DNA of 64,000 bases, taken from contig OY821519.1 in NCBI GenBank assembly GCA_963682025.1, positions 2,410,501 to 2,474,500 on the forward strand, given 5' to 3'. The position numbers and the translations under genes were made by a program. This stretch comes from Cordilura impudica. Lineage: Eukaryota; Arthropoda; Insecta; Diptera; Scathophagidae. The first letter of the stretch is position 1. Each line of letters starts with the position of its first letter. The notes beneath the pieces are model-generated. The model was not told the DNA's origin. It searched no databases and was given only the letters and a program-made list of their open reading frames with translations. Positions 23,733 through 34,091 of this stretch are shown piece by piece.

Positions 23733-24802
23733 TTAAATAAATAAAATTAATGATTTGGCCAGTTGCCGTTTAGCAGGCGGCTGTGGATCAACATCACTGC
23801 TCTCTCTAATATCTTGGTCATCGTCATCATCATCAGAAAGGTCGATAATTTCGTCCAACAGATATTCTGGAATTTCATCTTTGTCTTCCCCTTCTACCTC
23901 TTTTTCCTCGTCTTCCTCTTCTTCAAAGGTGTTTTTATACTACCAACAAATTTCAGCGAGTATTGCATCTGGAGATTTCTTTCCTCTGTACCTGAAACGA
24001 AAATAGTTTTCAATCGTTAACATGTTTAAATTGTGCACTCTGACAAAGATATTAGAAAAATCTAGGAATTCAAAATATGCACACTCTATAGTTACCTTAC
24101 TTCAAATGGAAGCGCACTTTGGTGATAACGTTCGCCTTGCTCATCAGATTCAGTTGGCAACTGTTGAACGAGTTGATCAAGATGCTGATGCAAGAGATGA
24201 ATTTTGTACGACATATTAACCCCAATTTCATCGAAAGCTGCCAACATGTTTGGAACAGCTTGCCTGTAGTTGTCTTTGCGTTCTTTACCCAAAAGTCCTT
24301 TAATGACTGCTTTCAATGCGAGCCATGCATTTAATTCTCGGTCTGTCAGAACTTGGTCAAAATCTTGACGACTCATTAGTTTCCGTATGTCGGGACTATT
24401 AACAATCCCTTCCTGAATTTTGGCGTTACTTAGTCTTAGGAAAATGTCTTTTAAGCGGTTGAATACTGCTGGTCTTTTTGCGATACATTTCAAAAAATTT
24501 TTAGCAATGCCAAGTTTAATGTGGAGCAACGGCAACAAAATTTTCATTTCAGGAACAAGACTTTCGTATAGCCTATTGTCTTTAGGCCATTTCCGTTCAA
24601 TGCGACTATTCCAGTTATGCTGTTTGTACTGGTTTCTTCCTTTAATACCTTCTCCGTTTACGTCAGTGATAAACTCTTGCGAGAAATATTGTTTATAGGC
24701 TTCCAAAAAAAAATCACTCGCATTGACACATTTTTCATCGCTTGCTATGAAATGTCCACAAACATTACAAAAATGGTCCATTTTACATTTTGGTTCCGAC
24801 AT
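23733..24802 (-). pseudogene. Two-exon gene of the CACTGTGG element, internally deleted copy
   Basis: Exon 1 (24802-24096) starts MSEPKCKMDHFCNVCGHFIA, a Cys-rich N-terminus, then AYKQYFSQEFITDVN. It jumps directly to a later part of the protein: RNQYKQHNW, LLPLLHIKLGIAKNFLK, SPDIRKLM, DRELNAWLALK and the signature SDEQGERYHQSALPFEVR. A 104-bp intron (23992-24095) joins in phase to YRGKKSPDAILAEICW. Exon 2 then ends in an acidic IPEYLLDEIIDLSDDDDDD tail with PQPPAKRQLAKS. The HIKLG...SDE.GERFHQ series belongs to a protein family repeated in many invertebrate genomes whose function I do not know, probably a transposase. Defects: loss of the central part (compare 28153-28968) and a TAG in EICW*YK of exon 2. 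Confidence 0.65.
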
Positions 24803-25541
24803 TTTTAATACAATATATATTATACAATGTTTTTTTTTTGTTATTTTTATGAAACCGATGAAATAAGTTCCAAAAAAAATAATAGCGAATTTTATCACGA
24901 CCGAGCGAAAATTAAAAGACATCAGCTTCGGCTGAGTTTCGAGTCTTAACTGAATCTTCATTTTTGAAATTAGTTCGCTTGTACGAAATAAAAAAAATCG
25001 CTACCTGTGCGGTGGTTGAAAACAAAAAAGTTGTTGTTCCTAATTCTTGGAACTTCCCTTTTTAATTACTTCTACCTAAATCGCTATTTATTTAATGGTT
25101 TTGGGATTTTTAACGCAAATTATCGAATAAGACCATTTTCTTTTCAAATGAAATTTATTGAAGAAACTGAGAAGCATATTATAGATCAAACAGAAAGCAA
25201 AAAAGACTTAGTTTTGTAGAAAATATTTTCAAAAAGCATGAAAAAAAATAATTTTTTCAACATTTTGCTTCATAAGCACCACAAAAATTTTCTAAATCAA
25301 TTTCGATTGTTGCACAGGTCTCTAGCAATAATTTGGCTTTTACAGATTGAAAAAATATCAATTAGTCGACGAGTTATAGCCAAATCGGCATTTGACTACA
25401 AAGTTCGAAGTTCGATTAAAAAAAAAATTCGAACTAACATAAACAAACGCCGCGATACGGGTCTTCTAATTTAGCCTCTATTATCATCCCTCACTCTCAG
25501 AATCTACCTAACTTTTGCTAACCTGAATTTGTTCCACAGTG

Positions 25542-25735
25542 TAATTTTATGTATGTGTTAGTAGCAACTTTAAATGCAATTTACTCAAAATGAAGAAAAA
25601 AATTTAAAAATCTGTAAATCTGGTGAACAGCTAAAAAGAAAAACTTTTCAAATAATATACTGTTGGTCAAAATCGGGATAAAACGGTATAACGAAACATC
25701 GGTACAAAAAATCGCATAGCCAATTAATATTACAG
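25542..25735 (-). mobile_element. Helitron-like element, copy B, truncated
   Basis: It begins directly at the end of the CACTGTGG element with TAATTTTATGTATGTGTTAG and runs through the conserved TCGGGATAAAACGG block to the TC-bearing end (ATTAATATTACAGA). The CTAG end is missing. Confidence 0.6.
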
Positions 25736-25744
25736 ATACTATCG

Positions 25745-26070
25745 ATGCATGTTCAGACCAAGTCCCCGTACAAACGACTTCTATGAGATCGACTTAAACT
25801 GCTATAACATTCATATTATAATACAGATTTGCTTTGTGTGCGGTTATTACACCCATTAATTAGTAGTCAAAAAAAACCCATTTAGGATAATTCTTAGCCT
25901 CCATGCAAAGCTGCTTCCCGATCGTCGTTAACATCTATCAAAAAATAAGAATAATACAGAGATTTTTCTCAAATTTGGTTTGTATACGTTTTTGCAAAAA
26001 AGTGACTTTATCACATATGGTCTGAATAGGCCATTTTTCGGTCCAGACCGACTATAATTTTCTTACTAGT
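25745..26070 (+). repeat. Family X, right-end fragment
   Basis: It contains ATGTTCAGACCAAGTCCCC, GAGATCGACTTAAACTGC and the terminal GGTCCAGACCGACTATAATT. The left two-fifths of the repeat is absent. Confidence 0.6.
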
Positions 26071-26544
26071 TATACCTGCAGCAGTATACAGTGAGCTTCT
26101 GTTGATGTTTGTAAAAATTTTTGAATTTCTATTGTCTATAAAAAAAAAAAAACGATATCAAAGTTCGACCATATTCTACCCTGCACTAGTAGAGTGTTGT
26201 CTCAGACAACAGAGAATTTGTGTGTTTTTTGTTTTTCTACTTCATAGATATTATTTTGGACTAATTTACGTTATATTCTACAGTAGAAAATGATAGACGT
26301 ACATCAAGAAAGACTTAGTAACCCATTTGATTTTTGCTATTAACTAGGGCACAGAATTTCATGTAATAAAAAATGGAAAATATTAATTAATAATATGCTG
26401 CCAAAAATATATGTATATATGCATTTATCTTGTCTATTCTATTATGTAAACAAGTTCAATATACATTCAAATACGTTGAAACTTATTAAGGATTTAGATT
26501 TGTATAAACAAATAAATATTTTTTTAATTTAAGTTGTAAATATT

Positions 26545-26740
26545 ATAATAATTTCTATTCGACTGAAAGTATATCGTATATTGAGGAAGACCTATCATCA
26601 TCTACTGAGGTAATTGGAGCATACTCAAATGAAAATTTCGACTCAATAGTGAGTAAACAGAATGTAGCGGCGCACAGTGCACTCTTAGAACAAATCAGGT
26701 TGAAAAAAATCAAAAATTTCATGTGCGTGTACGAGATTTT
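26545..26740 (+). other. Short coding-like remnant, unassigned
   Basis: One frame reads YSTESISYIEEDLSSSTEVI then NENFDSIVSKQNVAAHSALL and EQIRLKK before entering family W sequence and a stop. The composition is protein-like and unlike nearby AT-rich noise, but there is no start codon, no splice site I trust and no recognised domain. It could be a transposon remnant or chance. Confidence 0.25.
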
Positions 26741-26910
26741 ATAGGAAATTGTTCAAAGATTAAAAATTTTCTACATTCAATCAAGTTGACCGATTTCCAG
26801 TTTAAAAAAAAACACACAATTTTTAGGCAATTTAGTCCAGTTTCAGGTAGAATATAAAAAAAAAAACATTAGATAACTAATTGCATTTTTTTGCTTCTGT
26901 TGATTTATGT
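26695..26910 (+). repeat. Family W repeat, copy 2
   Basis: Diverged copy of 5417-5690, sharing AATCAAAAATTTCATGTGCG and CAGGTAGAATATAAAAAAAA blocks. Confidence 0.5.
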
Positions 26911-26922
26911 ATTTATTCTATA

Positions 26923-27292
26923 CTAGCAGATTCCTGCCCTCGAAATTCGAGTGCAAATTCTAGGAAATTTTATTTTTTCATTAAGTAAAGTCCCTAAAGG
27001 TATGCTAATCAATTATATCCAATTCACAATAACACAAAAAAAAAACAAATTAATTTTTATTACAAACACATTAACAAATTTAATAAACACGCACATAGCA
27101 TTGTATAATTTTTTGCATTTGTTAGTAGCAACTTTAAATACAGTTTACTCCAAAAAAAAATTTAAAATCTGTAAATCTGGTGGACAGCTAAAAACAAATA
27201 CCTTTCAAATAAGGCATGTATGGTCAAAATAGGATTAAAACTGACACAGTAGCATCGGTAACAAGAAATCGCTTTGCCTATTAATATTATAT
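26923..27292 (-). mobile_element. Helitron-like element, copy C
   Basis: It starts (reverse sense) CTAGCAGATTCCTGCCCTCG with the palindrome CTCGAAATTCGAG, and ends near CCTATTAATATTATA. The TC end is altered. Same family as 18332-18708. Confidence 0.75.
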
Positions 27293-27346
27293 AATATTAA
27301 TATATTTCCAGGAGAGGCAAAAAACTGTTTACATATGTAAAAATGT

Positions 27347-29594
27347 CACTGTGGAACAAATTCAGATTAGCAAAAGTTGGGTCGATTCTGAGAGTGAGGG
27401 GTGAAAATAGAGGCTAAATTAGAAGACCCGTATCGCGGCGTTTGTTTATGTTGGTTCGAATTTTTTTTTAATCGACCTTCGAACTTTGCAGTCAAATGCC
27501 GATTTTCAGCATATTGTTTATATGGTTTTTTGCCTATAACTCGTCGACTAATTGATATTTTTTTAATCTGTAAAAGCCAAATTATTACTAGAGACCTGTG
27601 CAACAATTAAAATTAAAAAAAATTGATTTAGAAAATTTTTGTGGTGCTTATGAAGCAAAATGTTGTAAAAATTATTTTTTTTCATGCTTTTTGAAAATAT
27701 TTTCCACAAAACTAAGTCTTTTTTGCTTTCTGTTTGATCTATAATATGCTTATCAGTTTCTTCAATAAATTTAATTTGAAAAGAAAATGGTCTTAGTCGA
27801 TAATTTGCGTTAGAAATCCCAAAACCATTAAATAAATAGCGATTAGTTAGAAGTAATTAAAAAGGGAAGTTCCAAGAATTAGGAATTAGTAAAACAACTT
27901 TTTTGCTTTCAACCACCGCACAGGTAGCGATGTTTTTTATTTCGTACAAGCGAACTAATTTCAAAAATGAAGATTCAGTTAAGACTCGAAACTCAGCCGA
28001 AGCTGATGTCTTTTAATTTTCGCTCGGTCGTGATAAAATTCGCTATTAATTTTTTTGGAACTTATTTCGTTTTGTGAGTGATTTAAGTTAAGTACATCGG
28101 TTTCATAAAAATAACAAAAAACATTGTATAATATACATATATTGTATTAAAAATGTTGGAACCAAAATGTAAAATGGACCATTTTTGTAATGTTTGAGGA
28201 CGTTTCAAGCGATGAAAAATGTGGCAATGGGAGTGATTTCTTTTTGGAAGCCTATAAACAATATTTCTCGCAAGAGTTTATCACTGACGTAAACTATGCC
28301 CCCAAAAAAGTTTGCTTTAATTGCTATTCAACTCTTATGCAATGGAAAAGTGAAAAGAAGAAGGCTATGCCTTTTGGTATACCAATGATGTGGTTAGACA
28401 ACAGCCCGCATCAAGAAGAAAATTGCTATGGATGTATCGACTACCATAAAACTTTGAATAGAAGGAAAGCAAAGAATAAAACTTATTTAGCAGTGCCAAG
28501 TGCCCAATTACCATTACCGCACTCAGAATTCGTTCCAGTACCAACATACCGAAGTATTGATCTTCAAACAGATATCAGTACTACAACCGCCGCTGCTACA
28601 TCCATGGATTTCTTCTCAGAATACGACTCTGATGAAGGTACATCCTATGAAACATCAAAGGACCCAATCCTAGTCACACAAAACCAATTGGAGGGAATTG
28701 TTGCAAATTTGTGTTTGACTCAGAAAAAATCAGAACTACTGGCTTCATACTCGCTGAAATTTGTTGGTGGTATAAAAACACATTTGAAGAAGAGGAATAC
28801 GAGGAAAAAGAGGAAGAAAGGAAAGACAAAGATGAAATTCCAGAATATCTGTTGGACGAAATTATCGACCTTTCTGATGATGATGACGATGACCAAAATA
28901 TTAGAGAGAGCAGTGATGTTGATCCACAGCCGCCTGCTAAACGGCAACTGGCCAAATCATTAATTTAATATATTTAATTTTTTTACTTAAAACTTTTCAT
29001 AACTAACATTTCAAAAATATATTTTTTTCCATATTTTTATAATTTCTTTTTCAGTGTTTCTTCAAAACCAACACTGAACAAAATTGGTACATAAAAAATG
29101 AGAAGTAAATTAATATTAAGGTGGAAAATGCAAGTTTTGTATTATGATTGTTTTCTTTTCAAATAAGATTTGTTGAAGAAACTGAGAAGCATATTATAGA
29201 TCAAACAGAAAGCAAAAAAGACTTAGTTTTGTGGAAAATATTTTCAAAAAGCATGAAAAAAAATAATTTTTCCAACATTTTGCTTCATAAGCACCATATC
29301 AATTTTCTAAATCAATTTTTTAAAAAATTCTAATTGTTGCACAGGTCTCTAGCAATAATTTGGCTTTTACAGATTTAGAAAATATCAATTAGTCGATGAG
29401 TTATAGCCAAAAAACCATATAAACAATATGCTGAAAATCGGCATTTGACTGCAAAGTTCGAAGGTCGATTCAGAAAAAAATTCGAACTAACATAAACAAA
29501 CGCCGCGATACGGGTCTTCTAATTTAGCCTCTATTTTCACCACTCACTCTCAGAATCGACCTAACTTTTGCTAACCTGAATTTGTTCCACAGTG
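27347..29594 (+). mobile_element. Long-TIR element ending CACTGTGG, copy 2 (2248 bp)
   Basis: Both ends are CACTGTGGAACAAATTCAG and its complement. The arms match over about 447 bp (27347-27793 against 29148-29594), including GACCCGTATCGCGGCG and GCCGATTTTCAGCATATTGT. Between them lies one gene on the plus strand. No clear target duplication: left flank AAAAATGT, right flank TAATCTGT. This is the intact-ended reference copy for the family. Confidence 0.8.
28153..28968 (+). pseudogene. Gene of the CACTGTGG element, copy 2 (N-terminal half plus tail)
   Basis: Start MLEPKCKMDHFCNV at 28153, where a TGA and a small deletion replace the second Cys of FCNVCG. The next frame gives SDEKCGNGSDFFLEAYKQYF, VCFNCYSTLMQWKSEKKKA, MPFGIPMMWLDNSPHQEENC and YGCIDYHKTL, a Cys-rich putative zinc-binding N-terminus (C..C, C..C, W, C..C). 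Then follow LPHSEFVPVP and LTQNQLEGIVANLCLTQKKS with ELLAS, known as the next block of this family. The DNA then jumps to LAEICWWYKNTFEEEE and the acidic DEIIDLSDDDDDD / PQPPAKRQLAKSLI tail, losing the whole central and GERYHQ region held by copy 1. No copy here is functional. Confidence 0.65.
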
Positions 29595-29599
29595 TAATC

Positions 29600-30560
29600 T
29601 GTATTCTTTGTGCAAAAAAAAAATACAATAATTAAAGTTTGAACAAATCCTTAAAGGTCCTTCTTGAAAATCGATTAATTAATAACATGAATTGAAAAGA
29701 AAAACAGAGCTTATGAATGAAAGCAATGAATACATATGATTTTAGTCATTGTATGAGTATATGTTAAGTGTGTTTGTTGGAATATGGGTCATTTCATATG
29801 GAGCAAATAAGAAATTTTTTTAAATTATAATTTAACATGTCGTTCTTTGTTCTTGTTATTGTATACATTCTCAAACCGTCAATAGTTAGTAAAAACTTAA
29901 CTTAGTAAACGACATTTTAAAATGGCAAGAAAATCTTATCAGGCGGTAAATGGATTGACTTAAAGGCAAAATTCAATCAAATCAAAGAAACAATTGTTGA
30001 ATTTTTATGAAATCACCCATATCATTTACAAGTATAAGTATCACACTTCAAAATTTTGAAAATAAGCTGCCACTCATTGTTGTAACATTTACGAGTATTA
30101 CTCGTACATTTGGTTGACTGTTGCCGTTGTTACATTGTGTAAAATCGTTCGTCTTGTTTTATTGTTCACTTTATTATAGCATATAACTTAATCAAATCAG
30201 CACGACGAGGGCACGTATTACATTTTAGATATATTATGATAAAAAATTTATATTAAGGAACCTATAGAAATGTAAATTTTGCGCTCAAAAGCAGAGTTAC
30301 TTTCTAAAACTTAAATTATCTTTAATAGGGACTATAACAGGATAACGACATTTTAGGTTCACAAAGAATCTTAGCAAATATTCGAATTAAGAATCAATTT
30401 AATATGAATCACGTAGGCCAGCATTTGTTCGGTCATTACCAACTATAATTTTACACCTTGGATTTTATTTATTACACCACTATTTTTTTTTTTATTAATA
30501 TATGCATACAATAGTTGTAGCATTCATTGTATTGCATTTCTTTTTTTTATTTTATTTCTT
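29600..30560. other. No gene or recognised element
   Basis: AT-rich DNA. The minus strand carries AATAAA-like signals (for example at about 30491-30496) that could serve the exon at 30571-30808. Otherwise nothing stands out. Confidence 0.5.
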
Positions 30561-30570
30561 TTTTTTTCTT

Positions 30571-30808
30571 TTATTTTCTATAATATGTACATAATAAATA
30601 AGTAACAATAACACAAAACACTAAAAATGCAAGCCAACCGGAGTACTCAACCCAAGTTATGTGGGGTTCTGAGGTGGCAGAACTGAAAAGAACAGAACAA
30701 TCACTTTTAAATGTTACATTTGTTGCTATAAAGCACGTAGTTGGCCTCAAGTTGCAAAACATTAAAAGGAACAAACGGTTCTTGTCGAATGAGTGAGTAG
30801 TGTCTTGC
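30571..30808 (-). CDS. Candidate 3'-terminal exon of a host membrane-protein gene
   Basis: The minus strand has CTTTTCCTGTTTTCCAG immediately before 30808, a strong acceptor. From there, in phase 1, the frame is open for 79 codons to TAA at 30571. It reads QDTTHSFDKNRLFLLMF, CNLRPTTCFIATNVTFKSDC, SATSEPHITWVEYSG and WLAFLVFCVIVTYLLCTYY, ending RK. Three cysteines, an NVT glycosylation site and a single C-terminal hydrophobic helix of about 20 residues with a two-residue basic tail suggest a type I or tail-anchored membrane protein with its Cys-bearing part outside. I do not recognise the gene. No transposon signature is present. A second acceptor-like site (TTCTGTTCTTTTCAG, near 30684) lies inside. 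Upstream exons were not found. Confidence 0.4.
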
Positions 30809-30819
30809 CTGGAAAACAG

Positions 30820-31430
30820 GAAAAGTTATATAAAGAAGAAAGTAGCACTTGATGCAATTGTTTTATTATTTGTTAAAGTCTACATTTGAATGGTGTAAAT
30901 CTTAAACATTATTCTGACGTACATACATACATATGTATATACCCGTATGTGTAGAGTAGGATTCATGCATTTATTATAGGTAGGTAGTTGTTATATTTAC
31001 ATAAATTATTGATTTAAATTTAAAATTATTGTTTATGCAAGTGACTGACTAAGTAAGTTTATATGTACCTGTATATTTACATACATACTTACATATGTAC
31101 ATAAGTAGTATAAGTAGTAACTACGATCTAGTCGTCGTAAGTGAGTTTGTGTGTATGTTGAAGTGAAATAACTAGTTTTAGTAGATATAGTCCAAACATG
31201 TACAAACATCGCTAAATAACTCTATTGTTGAAAAGGACTCAAATGTTTTAAATGAGAAATTGAAAATGAAAAAAATCTATAAAAATGGAAAATATATCAC
31301 ATAAATCAAAAAATAACAAAAAGATTGAAAAGCTAAGGAGTGAAATCGAAAAAATATTTAGCCATGTTTTTTTCTTTTCACATTTTCGCATTTAGCTTAA
31401 CTTAATTATTTTTTTCAAGTTTTCTTTTAA
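30820..31430. other. No gene seen
   Basis: TACATACATATGTATATA-type repeats near 30925-31100 and AT-rich DNA; nothing coding. Confidence 0.5.
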
Positions 31431-31431
31431 G

Positions 31432-32183
31432 AATAAGATCAGCTCTCGCTACAGCGTTGCCATTCGATGAAATTTACTGTGAACGAATAAGATCAGCTCT
31501 AGCTACAGCGTTGCCATTCGATGAAATTTACTGTGAACGAATAACCCAGAAATCTCACATCACACTGCAAGTTCGAAAAACTCAATACAGTCACATTTTT
31601 TTACTAATACACACACATTTTCCACAGTGGTCACACTAATGGCACCAAATTTTTCGTGCGAGTAATGGCAGACACTAACGATGATTAATGTTACCCTGTT
31701 ATAAATTTAATGCAAATTTACTGGATTCTGTAAAATTGTAATTAAAGTTTTAACATGTTAAATCTATTATAATGATTTATTTTTTGAAATGCGCATACAA
31801 AAACGCAAGTTTGTTAATTATAGAGCATAAATATTATTAACTACTATTAAAATAATACTAATAATAATAAATGTAAACATTTTCTCTCAAACATGTGCCC
31901 ATATAATAAACTCGGTAACTCTACTTAAAATAAAATAAGAGAGAGAAGTATACAAATTTTTTCAAGTTTACGCTTCTACAACATTTTAAAAATGAGATTG
32001 CAGTCAGATGTTTGAGCATAAAATTTAATGGCGATGGATTCGACTAATTCGAACAATTTTTCGTTGATAATACGTACACAACGATTTTACAATTTCAGTG
32101 TGATGTGAGATTGCGGGAGGGGGGGGGGGGGGGGTAAGATCAGCTCTAGCTACAGCGTTGCCATTCGATGAAATTTACTGTGA
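31432..32183 (+). repeat. 54-bp tandem repeat split by a TIR element
   Basis: A unit containing AAGATCAGCTCTAGCTACAG and CGTTGCCATTCGATGAAATT occurs at 31432-31485 and 31486-31539, and again at 32135-32183 beyond the insert at 31551-32112. The short ORF repeating MPFDEIYCERIRSALATA is only this array. Confidence 0.8.
31551..32112. mobile_element. 562-bp TIR element (AATCTCACATCACACTG)
   Basis: A 17-bp perfect inverted repeat, AATCTCACATCACACTG, bounds the segment. No ORF of note. A 16-G homopolymer lies just outside its right end (32119-32134), so the target duplication cannot be judged. Confidence 0.6.
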
Positions 32184-32372
32184 TATTATATTTTGGGCCG
32201 TGTTTATTAAAAAATTTTTATGTTAAACGTTTAATGTTTTGTATTTTGTGTTTAATGTAAAATAGAATTAATTTAAATGTGATTTAAAAATATTTATGTA
32301 ACTGTAAGTAAATGAAATATATTTTTGGTGTAATATTATTGTTTTTAACATATTGTTTTATAATTTTAAATA

Positions 32373-32417
32373 GACGTCTCTTGAGAAAGTCAACAAGTAA
32401 TTAACGAAACGTCGAGA
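32373..32417 (+). ncRNA. Degenerate hammerhead-like motif
   Basis: Same layout as 11812-11852: TCTC, TTGAGAAA, GTCAA-loop-TTAAC, GAAACGTC, GAGA, with TCTC pairing to GAGA. The core CTGANGA has become TTGAGAA, losing C3 and G8, so cleavage is unlikely. Confidence 0.4.
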
Positions 32418-32599
32418 AAAACTTGTATAATAAATTTATTTTTATTTACATTAAAGAAAACATAGGTCTGAATAGCTTAAAAAAAAACACAACAAAGATT
32501 AAAAACCTGACCAAAATTTAACTAAATAGTTAGTTATTATGTTTGATAAAAATGCGTGATTAAATACAAGTACAAATTATTAAATATTTTTAATAAAAT

Positions 32600-33130
32600 C
32601 AAACTTGGTCCTACTTATAAAAAGTTGCCCAAAGGCTTGCCGTCAAATTGTTTGTAATAGAGCTCCCAACACATCCGATAGGAAGGCTGTGCAGTTAGCT
32701 CAGTGCCTGGACTATTCGGTCATGAAGACTCACATGACCAAAGAAATGCTGCCATAAATTTAGAGGGCAAAAACAGGGCACGGAAATTGAAATCATGTTT
32801 CATCAAAAAATACTCCTGCTGCCTACTGGACAATGAATCGTATGTTATGACAGATTTTTGGTACCTTCCGGGTTAAAATTTGTATGTAGCTAATACTCGA
32901 GGAAATATCAAAGATAAGTTAAGAACCCAAAGCAGACGAAATTTCCAAAAAAAAAAAAAAAGTTCCTGTTATGGCAAGCGGCAAAAGAAGCAAGTCATTT
33001 GTTACAACGGGCTCCATAAATACAGAAATTTATATTAAAGAGTTTTTGCAGCAAAGACTCCTTCCCTAATAAGGCAAAACAACGTATCCATATAGTTTTG
33101 GCTGGATTTGGCATCCTGTCACTAGATTCA
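32600..33130 (+). pseudogene. Mariner-like transposase remnant
   Basis: Reading across frames gives RKAVQLAQCLDYSVMKTHMT, then GKNRARKLKSCFIKKYSC, LDNESYVMTDFWYLPG with the first catalytic-Asp-like position, VMASGKRSKSFVTTGSIN, TEIYIKEFLQQRLLP and FWLDLASCH-like residues. The order D...D within ESYVM.D / FW.DLA..HY fits a Tc1/mariner-superfamily transposase of the type with long spacing between the acidic residues. Stops and frameshifts are frequent. Ends of the element are not recognised. It lies beside a hammerhead-like motif and a family Z copy. Confidence 0.6.
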
Positions 33131-33182
33131 TTGGTTTCCGCATTATTAAATTTATATATAATAATATTTTTTCGATCTCACT

Positions 33183-34040
33183 TCTTAAAAAAAAATCATG
33201 TGAGTCCGATCACAGAGGAGATGTGTAAACATCTAGTAATTGAAGCTTCTTTATGGCACTTTTTTAGCAAACAACTGCAGGCGCTCTGCTAATACAAAAA
33301 TATTTATTATTATTTATTATTTCAACTGATTAATTTTTAATTTTTCGTTTTTTATTTCTCATTTTTAAATTTTAAATTTTTATTTCTCACTTTTGATAAT
33401 TAATTTTTAATTTTTAATTTTTTATTTTTAATATTTTATTTTTTTTTTTATTTTTAATTTTTTATTTCCCATTTTTCATTTTTTATTTTTCAATTTTCAT
33501 TTTTCGTTTTTCGTTTTTAATTTTTTATTTTTTATTTTACATTTTTCATTTTTAATTTTTTATTTTTCATTTTTTATTTTTCATTTTCTTTTTTATTTTT
33601 CATTTTTAATTTTTCGCTTTTAATTTTTTATTTTTTATATTTAATTTTTAGTTTTTCATTTTTTATTTTTTATTTATTATTTTTCAAATTTCCTTTTTCG
33701 TTTTTCATTTTTATTATTTCATTTTTCCTTTTCATTTTTCATTTTTCATTTTTCACTTTTTATTTTTCATTTTTCATTTTTCATGTTTAATTTTTCATTT
33801 TTCATTTTTCAATTTTTATTTTTTATTTTTAATTTTTTTTTTTTAATTTTTTATTTTTCATTTTTCATTTTTTTTTTTTTTTATTTTTTATTTTTTATTT
33901 TTCATTTTCAAACAGGCTATTACATATTATAATTTTTTCACCAATACAATCATAAGTCACACCGATTTTGTCTTACGGCTCACATGTCACGCTGTTTTAT
34001 TATTGTATTGTGAAATATTATTGTGAAAATTATTATTGTA
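33183..34040 (+). mobile_element. Family Z element with T-rich core
   Basis: The left end is CATGTGAGTCCGATCACAG then GATGTGTAAACATCTAG. Then comes a core (33340-33910) of almost uninterrupted ATTTTTC/ATTTTTT units on the plus strand, then CAAACAGGCTATTACATATT and CACACCGATTTTGTCTTACG. The usual right end is cut at the decayed exon fragment at 34041-34091. Confidence 0.65.
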
Positions 34041-34091
34041 TTGCAAAAACCTTTAAACGAAACAAACGATGCTTGTCCAAGAGTGCCTTGC
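34041..34091 (-). pseudogene. Decayed partial copy of the 30808 exon start
   Basis: The minus strand shows TTTTTGTTTTCCAG, then GCAAGGCACTC and CGTTTGTTTCGTTT and TTTTTGCAA. This lines up with the acceptor and first ~55 bases of the exon at 30571-30808, with a ~10-bp gap and several changes. The frame is not maintained. It ends where family Z sequence begins. Confidence 0.4.

Larger units (their letters stand above)
18717..25541 (-). mobile_element. Long-TIR element ending CACTGTGG, copy 1 (contains a LINE)
   Basis: The right end (read on the minus strand) is CACTGTGGAACAAATTCAGG; the left end is a damaged version of it. Terminal inverted repeats run about 400 bp. The left arm is broken by the LINE at about 18879-23310; without it the element is about 2.4 kb. 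It carries one spliced gene on the minus strand. Copy 2 lies at 27347-29594 in opposite gene orientation. No obvious target duplication. I do not recognise the superfamily. Confidence 0.75.

Noticed and set aside
23755..24006. Serine-rich plus-strand ORFs (SSSSSS) at 23755 and mirrored at 28674
   Set aside because: Antisense of the acidic Asp/Glu tail of the CACTGTGG-element gene.
27347..27353. CACTGTG end resembles the V(D)J heptamer CACAGTG (complement)
   Set aside because: Seven bases occur often by chance, no nonamer is visible at either usual spacing, and the encoded protein shows no RAG1/Transib motif I can recognise.
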